From assembly GCA_003260075.1 (NCBI GenBank), contig QLIY01000129.1, forward strand, positions 161,394 to 225,393: a DNA stretch of 64,000 bases. The letters are read 5' to 3'. The notes beneath the pieces are model-generated. The model did not search any database. It was not told where the DNA came from and saw nothing but the letters and a program-made list of their open reading frames with translations. The DNA comes from Phallusia mammillata. Lineage: Eukaryota > Chordata > Ascidiacea > Phlebobranchia > Ascidiidae. This document shows, one piece after another, positions 24,729 through 37,545 of this stretch. The translations under genes were made by a program, and so were the position numbers. Position 1 is the first letter of the stretch. The number at the start of each line of letters is the position of its first letter.

Positions 24729-26807
24729 TTTTGGTCTTTTCAGTCTGCCAGATTTAGTTATCCTAGCAGTATTAGGATCACTCTATAGGCTTATGTTACA
24801 TAATGCTATCCAGGCACAAAGTTGCAATGCTACTAACAAAAACACAGATTAACAGGAATATTTTTTATTTCATTCATATTTGAACAACACAAAAAGTATC
24901 AGAGTATATTCATTGAGAAATACGTACCAATTAATTTTTAAAATATATTTTTAACTGTTTCCTATTTGTTTCAATGTTTACTATGAGCTTTCATAACAAT
25001 TCAATATTTTACACTATTTTTACTATTTCTATGGCGTGGACACGCATTACTGCTTTCGTATGTTTAATTTTTTCCGTGAATTTAACATGCAATAATAAAA
25101 AAGCGATTTTAATCCCGGAAGCAAGCTTTGTGAACAAAGTCAAACAAAGCAAACAAATAATTTGCTTGCAAAACAATTAACAACTACAGCTAAGTTGTAG
25201 AAAACATACCGTATTTACTCGATTGTAAGCCGCGGCTTATATTGTTTTTTAGCTGCCGTTTGTGCTGCTTATAATCGAGGGCGGCTTATATTTTAATTTT
25301 ATACCGAAATTATTTCTACACTCCAACATTTTAAATTATTAGGGGTATAAAACATGTATGCGTGTACAGATTATGCGTCGATATACGTTCTGTTGGGTAC
25401 AGTTATCAACGTAACTAACAGATATAGGCAAATAGTCATACCATATAACAACAGAAAGATGTATTAAGAATAAGAAACAATCATATCTAAAATTACAATC
25501 GAGGGCGGCTTACATTATTTTTTTAACACCTCAACATGCGGCTTAAGGCCCGTTTACACTATGCTTAGCGGCGCCTAACCTAACCTTACCTTGCAACCCC
25601 TTCCGTTTACACTGCGATTTTCGGTGCGTACCTAAGTGTACTAAGAAACATACTCGACGTCATTTTTAGCTCACAGTGACTGTTGATGAACATAAATCAT
25701 CGCATAAATTGATTGTTACCTATTCTAGATCGAAAAAGCTTTACATAAATGTAAATTACATCATAGTTTGTTAGTAAACATGATTTTGTATTTTGGTAAT
25801 CATACAGGATTGTTTGAGATGTTGTTGTATAGATTGGTGGCATGTTTATCTTACTTTTATGTTTCTACAACATGTAGTCCACTGTGCTAGGGTAAATGTA
25901 CATTTTAAATGCAATTAATTACAATATTTAAACACAAAAAACCNATAAAGTGATACTTACTGACTGAAAACTTTGATATTGTTTGATATAAACTTTGATA
26001 AGCGACTGTTGTCTCCATCTGTCGTACTGAGTCTCTGGTGACTTGTGATTTACAATATATATACTACACACAGTTTAGTGATAAACTTATGTGTAATTTA
26101 GTCTGTTTTTGGGAAAGACAACAAAAATATACATCAGTGCTTAAATATATTGTCAATGCTATATTGTGGGGGGGGGGAATCGAGAGCGGCTTATAATCGA
26201 GGGCGGCTTACAATCGAGTAAATACGGTATTTGAACTTGTGTAAAACCAATTGTTCTGCTTTAAATGAATTTAGTAAAAACAAAAAATGTACATATAATA
26301 CGAATACTTTTTTACGATTCTGTTTATTAAATAAAATTGTGAGTTATGTTTTATGTTCACAAAAAGTTTCAGTTTTTGTGAGAATGCGATAGCACCACTA
26401 AGAGCGACAAAGAGCGAATAAAAGTAAATACAAAAGTGGCGGGCTGTTCAAAGTATAGATGGCATTGGCATTGGTTTTTATATTGTTGGTTTTCATATGC
26501 TATGTTTGTTGTCTTGTTGAATTTGTTACTTTGTAACTTTGTTGGCTAATGTTGTTTGACTTAAGTCTTAAGTTGTCCAAATGTAGGCTCAGTGAATGTA
26601 CATTTGGTCGACGCAAGCAGTTGTTTTTGAAGCGTTTGCCACCTTGCTATTTTGAATGACGTTAAAAATATTGTTTTGTTGTAATCAACCTTTTCATTAC
26701 AGATAAATGGATTTTACCAGTGTTATGTTTAGACCATAGTTTTATGCACATCAGCTCAGCACACAGCTTAATAAATAAATAGCTGGTTACTGTTGAATTT
26801 AAGAAGT
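24729..26807. promoter_or_regulatory. Divergent spacer between TBC1D22 and Citron
   Basis: The 2.1 kb between the two start codons must hold both promoters unless more 5' exons exist. Half of it is a MITE with long terminal inverted repeats (25209-26227). Inside that, 25945-26167 is a near-copy of Citron intron 2 (27135-27347), bounded by a single n at 25944 and the G run 26168-26177, so it is probably a misplaced contig. No kinase-coding exon is visible on the plus strand. Confidence 0.5.
25209..26227. mobile_element. MITE with CCGTATTTACTCGATTG ends, copy 2
   Basis: Ends CCGTATTTACTCGATTGTAA and TTACAATCGAGTAAATACGG are a near-perfect inverted pair bounded by TA. It is much longer than copy 1, because it holds other sequence (25550-26177) including a probable misplaced contig. 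It lies in the TBC1D22/Citron divergent spacer. Confidence 0.78.
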
Positions 26808-29461
26808 ATGGAACGCTCCAGTAATTCACGGCAGCTAGAACGAAAATTACGAGAAGTATGCTTATGTTTAAAATATTAAAAACTACACAAACACTGATAA
26901 AATACCATTTTAATTTCAGCTGAAAGCAGAAAGAGATGCATTTGAACGAGATGTCACAGTTTATCTGCAAGAAAATAAACATCTTAAGGAACAGGTAAAC
27001 AATGTTATTTTTGTTAATAAACTCTTTGTTTGTGCTTTAAAATACCAAGGTTGAGCTTTTTCTGACAAGATATGTTCATATAACATGGTATTGTAGGGAA
27101 AACGAGTTTTGTTCTTAAACAATATTTGTTGATAAAGTGATAAACTTACTGACTGAAAACTTTGATATTGTTTGATATAAACTTTGATAAGCGACTGTTG
27201 TCTCCGTCTGTTGTACTGAGTCTCTGGTGACTTGTGATTTACAATATACTACACACAATTTAGTGATAAACTTATGTATAATTTAGTCTGTTTTGGGAAA
27301 GAACAAAAATATACATCAGTGCTTAAATATATTGTCAATGCTATATTGTTAAAAAAAACTTGTTTTGTTAACAAAAATATCACGTCAACACAATGAATGT
27401 TCAGATCTCCATGTTTCATGTGCTCAAAGAGTGCATTGTTAAAATGTTACACACAGAAACAATCAGTGGCCCCACAATTTGTTAGCTTTTTGGGTGAAAA
27501 AATAGCTGGTAGAAAATTTTTCAGATGACCTAAAAACCTAAAATTAAACTTTGTGTTTCTCCACAAACAGAAAGTCGAGAAATAAAAAACACAATCTAAG
27601 ACTTAATGTTAATATTCCTGTGTCCATTTTATGTTAAATGCATGTGCTTTTATTTTACAAATTGGACATTCAAGTTTTGGACAAAAAATTGTAGTGGTAA
27701 AACTTTTAGAATCATGTCGTGATTAACAAAATACCTATATATTTGTTCAGGTTGAAGTTTTAAAATCGTCTCACACTGCAAGTGATACACAGGCAGTTCA
27801 AGTGCTTAATGACATTAGGCAGCACCACAAACAGTTGATTGTAAGTTGATTATAAGAATAATAGAATATTTCTTTTTGTTTATTTAATCTAGATTTTTTC
27901 TGACCACAAATTAGCGTTTCTTAGTTTTGTGTATAAGCGCACAGTGTTTTCGCTGCGTTGTGATGTGCTTACATTTAATTCTTTTTCCTTTGTTTATCGT
28001 GCACTGTACTACATCCAAGCAGTGTTTTTTAACCTGATAAAGGCATTGAAACGCTGGAATACAATTGCCAGACAAGCTCTACCAATTTCATTTTTTATTT
28101 TTAGTGTAATTAAAGTGTGTTAAACTTCGAAATTACGTTAGTTTATTTGCTTCACAGCAGTATTTGAAATTTTAGCTGAACATTGTCACATAGGTTACAT
28201 TAGTATGTTTTATTATCATTTCTGGACTTAAATGTGCCTTATATGTTTTAGCATTTTTCACCTTTAAATTTGTCCCTCTTAATAAACTTTCTTCTTCTCC
28301 AAAAGCTTGCAATTGAACTTGGAAGTCATACAACCTTGGTTGTTACGCTAGCAGATATCACCCAGTAACCTAACACAGTAAAAAGGTTTGTGATTTTCGT
28401 TTAAAATTATCTTTTTAACAGGAACTGAAAGAAGATGAGTATGTATCCGAATTGAAAAGAAAGGATAAAGCAACAAGATTCTTGGACAGTAAACTCAAGG
28501 ATGTAGAACTAAAACTAAAGAATGCAGAAACCAAGATTTTTCAACACAAGTCAGTTGTGGAAAAATTAGAAGAAAATATCAATAAACTTCAGACTGAAAA
28601 TGAAAAGGTATGTTCTTTCATTTTCCTCAGTAAAATTGCCCGACATTGCATTTATAAGTGATAGTAAAATTATTACATGACCTTTTTGCATTTAAGCTGA
28701 GGCAAATTGAGAAAAATCATAAAACGACATCATCTAATAATACTTCTCAGTTGAAAACTCTAGAAAAGAAAGTTGCTACATTGAGTAAACAAAATGATGA
28801 AAAAGAACAGTATCTTGCATCTGTAAGTATAAGGCAACTTGGAATAATTTTCTGAAACATGTTTTTCATCCTTTTTTCATTTCATTTTCAGATAATTGAA
28901 AAATATGAGAACGAGACTGAAGTGACTGCCTCAAAAACCAGAGTTCGAATTCGAGTTTTGGAAGAACAAATTAAAACAGTGAAAGCTGAATGTGATAAGA
29001 AATCTAATGATTTGACAAAGGTAAAAAAAAAATTATACTGTGCTTGTAGTACAGTTAAAACTGGGTAGTCGGCTAGCCACATAATCTGTTTAATTGCATA
29101 GGAATAGAGGCAAAGTGCTTGTGATATGGGTTCATGTTCAGTTTGGGTTAACTTTTTTATTTTTAGGTGTTTACTGTTCAGGTGTGGTTCAGGTTTTTAA
29201 AAATGTTTTGGGCAAAAAAGAATTCTCTTTAAAGCTGTTTAAACTAGAGATGTACCGAATATTTGGTTTGCCAAATTTATTCGGCCGAATCGGCCACTTT
29301 TGCAAAGATTCGGTTTTGGCCAAATAATTTATTGCTATTCAGCCGATACCGAATCTTTTACGAACACACATTTAAAGCGTAAACTTGTTTTTCTGCTTAG
29401 TACCAACGAAAATGTCGTCAATCATTATATTTTTTAACACAATATCGCTTTTCCAACTGCA

Positions 29462-29524
<63 letters not shown>

Positions 29525-29945
29525 GTAATTCATTTTCGGCTTGGAAATCATGATTGAGACAATGTTAAACCCCACAGAACCAAAATAAGGACGTAACACA
29601 ACCGTTCTGTACTAAAAGCCAGGTAGATAAACTTATGTTTTTATGTCAAACGCGTAGGGTACGATTTCGCGACGTCATAAATGATTCGGTTGATTCAGCC
29701 AAATTTATTCGGCAAAACTGCCGAATATTCAGTTACGGCCGAATCGGAATTTTGCTGGTACATCACTAGTTTAAACCCCTTTGACTGTTTCATGAGTGAC
29801 AAAAAGCTGTTTAAAAAAATCATGAAGAACAGGCTGTTTTTTACTGGTTTGATTCAGGTTTAACACTAAACAAAATATAGCATTCAACTCCGCTTCGTTT
29901 TTTTTAAGGAAATAACTGTTTAACGGGTTCGGCTTTAGTTATTCT

Positions 29946-30011
<66 letters not shown>

Positions 30012-33000
30012 ATTTAGGGTTAATCAATGTGTTACAATTTTTTTTAGACTTCTTCCAAATTAGCTGCTGTATCAAGTGAAAGAGAAGCAGTCACTTCACA
30101 ACAAAAACAAAAACTGGTCGATGTTGAGAAAAGACTGAAGGAAAACCTTAAGGAGAGTGAAAACATACAGGAACAGTTATACCAGGTTTTTACTACAAAA
30201 ATTGTTGTACAGTTTATTCAAAGCAAATCAAAAGCGAACATGTCAGCAATAATACCTACAGCATTGTTGATAGAGTTTAGTGCCTTTTTAGGGTTAAGCG
30301 GAATAAGTTTATATCTGTCAATGGAACATTTGCATTATTTAACAACTTCTAACAAGAATTGGAAACACAAATAGCGACACAAATGTGGAATAAACCCTTG
30401 GAACTCTCACCCCTTTGTATAAGGTTAAATAAAACACATTTGCTCAAGTGGTCATCTTTAGGTGAATGGTCTCTTGTTTTTTAGGTCTACGTCTTTAGCA
30501 CCCAATTTTGTAACATAACAATAAAGATGGAATTGTCAAGTCTTATGTTAGGGGTAAAAAATTGCAAAGAATTAAATAATGTTTTGCTTTTAGGCCAAGG
30601 AGAAGATATCATGTTTAGAAGGGGAACAACACTCTATGGCAACAAAGCATCGAATTAAAACTAAAGCACTTGAGGAAAGTTTAGAGAGAATGAAAAAAGA
30701 AAACAACACCAAAGAGGAACAACTAAATTTGGTAAATACATGCTTTTGTACATATTAATCACAGAAAAAAAGAAAATAACTAAGTCAACTAGACAAATAT
30801 TTTTTATTTCGTTGTGAAATTATATCAGTGCAAGATCAAAGCTTCCTGACCTACTGAATGTGTTATACCCATTCAGTTGGTCGCCAAGCATTACTGCATA
30901 CAGTAACATACTGGCTATAAAAGTCTACCCTATGTTATGATTCGAACCTATGGCCTGAGCCTTTCTGGAACTCATGTTTACCAAATGAGCTATACAGGCT
31001 GTTTTGATATAATGCCTTCATTGGGCCTGATGTACTATGGTGTACTGAATTTATGTTCTTCTTAACTGTAAGTTAAAAAAATTATTGACGCAACAGGGTT
31101 TAAACCAGGGAGTCGAACTGGAACTGAACCCGAACCCGCGAACCGGTTTGAGCGGTTAATTTCATTAAACCCGAACCGAACCCGAACCGCTAATTACGAT
31201 TTTCTAAAAACCCGAACCGGAGTTGAACCCTATTTTTTGTTTGGCGTTGGACCCGAACCGGAACTGAACCAGTAAAAAATGCAGTCCTGTATGACAAGCG
31301 GTTTGACTCCCTGGTTTAAACCATGGTTTTTTGACCTGTATTCAATTTGTAACCTTGAAGAATGGACAAAAAGTTTTCTCTTTTCTTCTAAACAAAAAGA
31401 GTTTATGTATATAACTTTAGTTTACTGATTTTAAATGAACAGTTGAACTCGTATTTTGTGATTTTTTTTTTCAAAATAGCACACTTAAGAATATGCGAGA
31501 TAACACTTATTAAATTGAAACGAATGAAAATTTGAACCGGTTTAAAAAATGCAAACCGGTTCGGACCGGATAATTTGCCCAAACTGGAACAAAACCCGAA
31601 CCCGAAAATACACATTTTAAAAAACCTGAACCGAACCCGAACCCTTAAAAACAAAACGAAGTGAAACCGAACCTGAACCTGTATGACAAGCGGTTTGACT
31701 CCCTGGTTTAAACCATGGTTTTTTGACCTGTATTCAATTTGTAACCTTGAAGAATGGACAAAAAGTTTTCTCTTTTCTTCTAAACAAAAAGAGTTTATGT
31801 ATATAACTTTAGTTTACTGATTTTAAATGAACAGTTGAACTCGAAATTATCTAATGCCGAGAAGACAACAGACAATCTCACATCAAAACAGAAGAGTCAA
31901 ATGAGATCATTAGAAGATAAAATTAAATCACTTCAATATCAAGTTGAGGTCAAAGATGATGAACTGTCCAAGGTAACCAATGTCTCTGTTATATTGCTGT
32001 ATTTTCAAAATCATTTAGCACATTTTTACTAATTGCATTTTGATTTTAGTTATAGTTCAAAATGGCCTGTGTAAAATTTTTCTGCTTTGTATCAAATTTT
32101 TTTTTGTTTTGTTTTCAAAGACTGAAGAACAGTTATCTTCAATACAATCAGAATGCACTACCCTAACCACCAAGCATAGAGTGAAAACCAAAGCATTGGA
32201 GGAAAAACTAGAAAAACTGAAGAAAGAGTGTGACCTTAAAGATGAACAACTTCTTATGGTCAGTTCATTTTCTAGTGACATGAGACAATGTCCACCATTT
32301 TATAACAAAGTTTTTCATTATTGTTTGGGTAGAACTGAACAAGTCAAAAGTATTTGCAAAATGTCAGTACTACAGTACATGCTATTTTTTGTTTCATTTT
32401 TTCACCATGTGTTGTTTAATCATGTTACTGTTATTGGTTCTTAAGATCTTTGCAAAACGTTTATGCCCTCCCCCCCCCCTCAAAGACTGAAGAACAGTTA
32501 TCTTCAATACAATCAGAATGCACTACCTTAACAGCCAAACATAGAGTGAAAACCAAGGCATTGGAGGAAAAACTAGAAAAGCTGAAGAAAGAATGTGACC
32601 TTAAAGATGAACAACTACATATGGTCAGTTCCTTTTCTAGTGACATGAGACAACGTCCACCATTTTATAACAAAGTTTTTCATTAATGTTTGGGTAGAAC
32701 CCCCCCCCCCGAACAAGTCAAAAGTATTTGCAAAATGTCATACATGCTATTTTTTGTTTCATTTTTTCACCATGTTTTGTTTATTCATGTTACTGTTAAT
32801 GGTTCTTACTGTTAATTTCTATGTCCTTGACAACGCAATCATTTTTTGGGGGCTAATATTAACATGCTGACTAAAAATGCTATTTAACATTTTTTTTATG
32901 TTTGTTACATTTTTTACAAGCAAAGTGATAACATACACTTATATCTACAGACAAGTCATAAATTATCTAGTGCTGAAAAAACCACCACAGCCCTTACGTC

Positions 33001-36000
33001 AAGACAGAAAGGTCAAATGAGGTCATTGGAAGAGAAAGTTAATCAGCTCCAACATGAATTGGACATTAAAGACGATGAACTATCCAAGGTAAACTTACAC
33101 TTTGTCTTTGCTGTATTAAAAAATTGATATTTGTGACTTATTTATACTGCCATCGCTTTTTATTTTCTTCTTAGTGCCCGACTCATGCATATAAAGAATA
33201 TTATTTACTGCTAGACTGTACAGGCAAACTGATTAATCTCAGATTTGGTTTATTATGCATTTAATGATGTTGCCTGATTTTCTTGACAAATTGCTATGTT
33301 TAAGATTTACAAACCTTACTCAATTAATCAGATTATGCAATAAACCAGATTGTTCTGTTCAATTTTACACTTTGCATAAAGTAGGGCCATCCCTGGCCTT
33401 TAGTTTAAAATCTGGCTTGTTTTTCTGATTTGAGCCATAGTGAAGATCATGTGGTTGAAGCAAGATGAAGTATTGTGCTTTATGTCCAATCATTATTGAA
33501 TCGTTGCAGTTTACAAATAAAAAGTGTTGTTTCTGTGAAAACATGTAGTTTAAACCAGTGGTTCTCAACCGCCGGTCCGCCAAATATATTACAATTTTAT
33601 ATCTCAATTGCAAAAGGCAAGATGTTGAAGGCTTTCGTGTGAAAGTCAACGCTCTACTTCGCCTTGCAGAAACTTCATTAGAACCGAGTTTAACACCTAT
33701 GATATCAAACAGACAGCAGCACACTTCGCATTGAATTATATTTTTCATACTTCTTTTGAATTGCATATTTTTGTCGTGATTACATTTTGGGTTGATTTTG
33801 AAAGTCCACCGGTCCGCAAAATTTGTTTTGAATGTTTACCGGTCCGCAAACTTAAAAGGTTGAGAACAACTGATATAAACGACAAAATAACTTAACTTTC
33901 TCCATTTATTTTTGCATGTTTTTTTCATTACTTTCATTAGCAAATTTACTTTCTGACTACATTTTGGACACTACATTTCTATTGCAGATCAACTCGGAGA
34001 ATAAAATTCTAAAATCACGTTCTGACAATCTGGTTGCCAAGCAACGGAGTGAGACCCAAGCTTTGCAGGATAAACTAGTCAAGGCACAGGAAACACTTGA
34101 CGAAAAACTCGTGGAACTAGACAAGGTTTGTACTATTGTTTGATAGATGATATTTTGACGCAAGTTATTTGTACTGAATTTTGTTCCCACTGGCTGTAAT
34201 GACCAATCATATTTTGAAATCTACGTCTGGTATATCATCAATATTTTTTAAGTAGAAAACAGTGTGTTTAGGCACTATACTAATATATTGCAGTTAAAAT
34301 GTGCCCCCCCCCCGTGAAAGTCAACGCTCTACTTCGCCTTGCAGAAACTTCATTAGAACCGAGTTTAACACCTATGATATCAAACAGACAGCAGCACACT
34401 TCCCCCCCCCCGCAACGGAGTGAGACCCAAGCTTTGCAGGATAAACTAGTCAAGGCACAAGAAACACTTGACGAAAAACTTTTGGAACTAGACAAGGTTT
34501 GCACAACCACTTGGTCGGTCATTTTTAAAGCAAAAAAATTTTCTCGCTGTATTTTGTTCCTATGGCATTCACAGCCCATTCTCTGTCAATAATGGGGGTG
34601 CTTATTTTTATTAAGACCCCTTGACTGGTTACCCAACACTACCTCTCCTGTTGAGTTTACCTACAGCGCACCACACTCACTTTCTTGTTGGCTCCTGTCA
34701 CATAAAGCTTTATAATCTACTGCAGCGGTGTCAAACTCAATCAACTTTGAGGGCCAAAAACAGACTTCTAAGAAGTCGAGGGGCCGCACTATCGAAACAT
34801 TTGTTACAGTGTAACATGATAACAACAAAATTGCATGATTATACAGTAAAAGATTCATTAATTCCATTAACTACATTAAAAAAGTATTATAAGAACTAAC
34901 AAACATATACACAGTGTAGCAAAGTGAAAGAACCAACTGTCCTTTATTGCTTGTATGAAAACAATGGCATACAAAGATGCAACAATTGCAATTGCTGAAT
35001 TTAAAGATGGACTATTTCGATCATCCTATTAAAACGATACATATACCACTAATAGACAGAGTTTGTATCGTGTAAACTCACTGAGATGACAAAGTATTCC
35101 GCCTGAGTAAAACACAAAACTTCTAGTTATTTCGCGGGCCGCACAAAAACTCTTAAAGGGCCGCATGCGTTTGACATCCCTGATCTACTGTACCTGCAGC
35201 GCGTTCATCCATTATCCACCAATTGTACTCGTTTTAATGCTGCGCAGCTATTTCTGACTTGGTGAAAGTTTTAGTGCAATTGTGTTGCTATGTTTTCTTT
35301 CACCAAGTGAAATAAACTCAATTCAAATTGATAATCCAAAATAAATGATACTGGAAAATCATAGTTTGTCAATCTGTTAAAAGCATCATAGCAGACTTCG
35401 AAGCAATCCCATGTGGAAAGTACAATATATATAATATCTAGCCTATAGTGGGATTCAAACCAATGACAGCAACCTAGGGACGGTACTGTACCAACTGAGC
35501 TACACAGGTTTTTTACAAAGGTGATAAACTTACAAATACCAGAATCAAAAGCACCATTGGTTCTGCACATGTAGATTCTTAGTTGGAGATTGCCATAATT
35601 GTGTTGTCGATTCAAATTTGCATGCAGTTGTTTATAGTGAGGTAACTGTTGTTTTTTTGGTTTGAAGGTATCAAGCAAATTGGCAGGATTGGAAAATAAC
35701 TCCCAAGCCACAACGTTTAAACAAACACTCCATGCTCGAGCACTAGAGACAAAACTGAAAAAGCTGGAATCAGAAATGAAACAAAAAGATGAAAAAATAT
35801 TTGAGGTAATGCACATCAAAATACCCCCCCCCCCTTCTTTCCCTAACTCAGCTGGTTAGTTCTTATTACGACCCCCTTGACTGATTCCACCAACGCTTCC
35901 TTCCCAGCCCAGTTTACTCACTGGGCGCATCACTTACTTTCTTGTGAGCTCCTGTCGCATAACGTTACATAATACAGTTGCTATGTCTTCCTTCACCAAG

Positions 36001-37484
36001 CGAAATAAACTCAACTCATTAATCCAAAGATAATGTGTATTAAAATCACAGTTTGGCCCTCTAGCATCAAGGTAGACTTTCGAGTATTCCCTATGGCAAA
36101 AAAAGGTAAAACATCTAGCCCATCGTGGGATTCGAACCAATAACAGGAGCCCAAAGGGTGGCACTGTACCAACTGAGCTACATAGGTTATTGGTAAACTA
36201 ACAAGCACCATTACCATTTAAAACGTGTTTATGTAACTTCTCAGTTGGATATAGCCAGTTAAACCATAAGTCAAAACATTTATTTATTGCATGGGAGCAT
36301 GTTTATTCATGCAAAAGGTGTAGGTACTTCTAGTTTACAGAAATTTGTTTGCAGTGTGTTAACTTTTTTTGGTTTTAAGGTATCAAGTAAATTGGCAGGA
36401 TTGGAAAATAACTCCCAAGCCACAACGTTTAAGCAAACACTCCATGCTCGAGCGCTGGAAACTAAACTGAAAAAGCTGGAATCGGAAATAAAACGAAAGG
36501 ATGAAAAAATATTTGAGGTAACCACACACCAAAATACGTTTTTAAACATATTTTTCAACTCAAAGACAATTTCAATTTGTTTTGTGGTAATGACACTGCC
36601 TGAATTTTAAGTTTTTTTTGTGATTTCAGTTGACAACAGAGTTAAGTAACCACTCATTGGAAGTGAAGTCAGTTTCATCTCATCAACTCACGCAAGTTAA
36701 AACCCTTGAGGATAAAATTAAAAAACTGGAAGCAGAAAATCAGAAAAGAGAAGAACATCTATATAAGGTTTGTAAATTACCAGAAATGCAACAATCTTGT
36801 AATTTTTTTTGGAAAATCATTTATTTTTTAATTCTTCAAAAAAACTGTTTTCTAATTAATTATTCGAAAAACTGTCTACAAAATGAAATAATAATTTTGT
36901 TTAGTGATTATCATATTAAAGTTCTATTATCTTTTATTTAAATTAATTAAAAACTGTGTTTACAAAACATATTTTGATACAAGAAATAATAACTTAGTGT
37001 TTAGTGATTATCATATTCAAGTTTCTGATGTTCCTGAATGTATCATTTTCATATGTAAACAGCATCTGGTAAAAATAGCTTAAAGTGAAAATATTCTGTC
37101 GTTTGTTCGGTAAAATGTTCATGCATCATCCATAATATCAAATTTACGCAGGTTTCAACCAAACTGGCTCATACTGAGCTTGAGGGTGATTCAGTGGCTT
37201 CAAACTATAGAGTAAAAATTCGAGCTTTAGAGGAAAAGAGTGAGAGACTACAGCAAGAAAACCAACTAAAGGAGGATCAACTTATAAAGGTTTGTTAAAA
37301 ATGCAACTGTGCTCTATCCATGGTGAGGATGCACAGATGCAAGAGGATCCAGTACTCAATGTAGAGTGCAGCATACTAGGCAGGCAATGGTGATTGTGAT
37401 TCAACCTTTGATGGGTTCACCACTGAGCCTGTGTGGTGCAGTTGGTAGAGCGCCAGTCCCCAAAAAACTCTAGTTTTTCGATCG

Positions 37485-37545
<61 letters not shown>

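Noticed and set aside
34314-34401. Short independent exon between C runs
   Set aside because: It is a copy of part of the hAT element at 33556-33872, bounded by two gap-like runs.
36110-36190. tRNA gene
   Set aside because: A and B boxes are present, but no clean acceptor or anticodon stem can be drawn; related copies are nearby, so it is a SINE.
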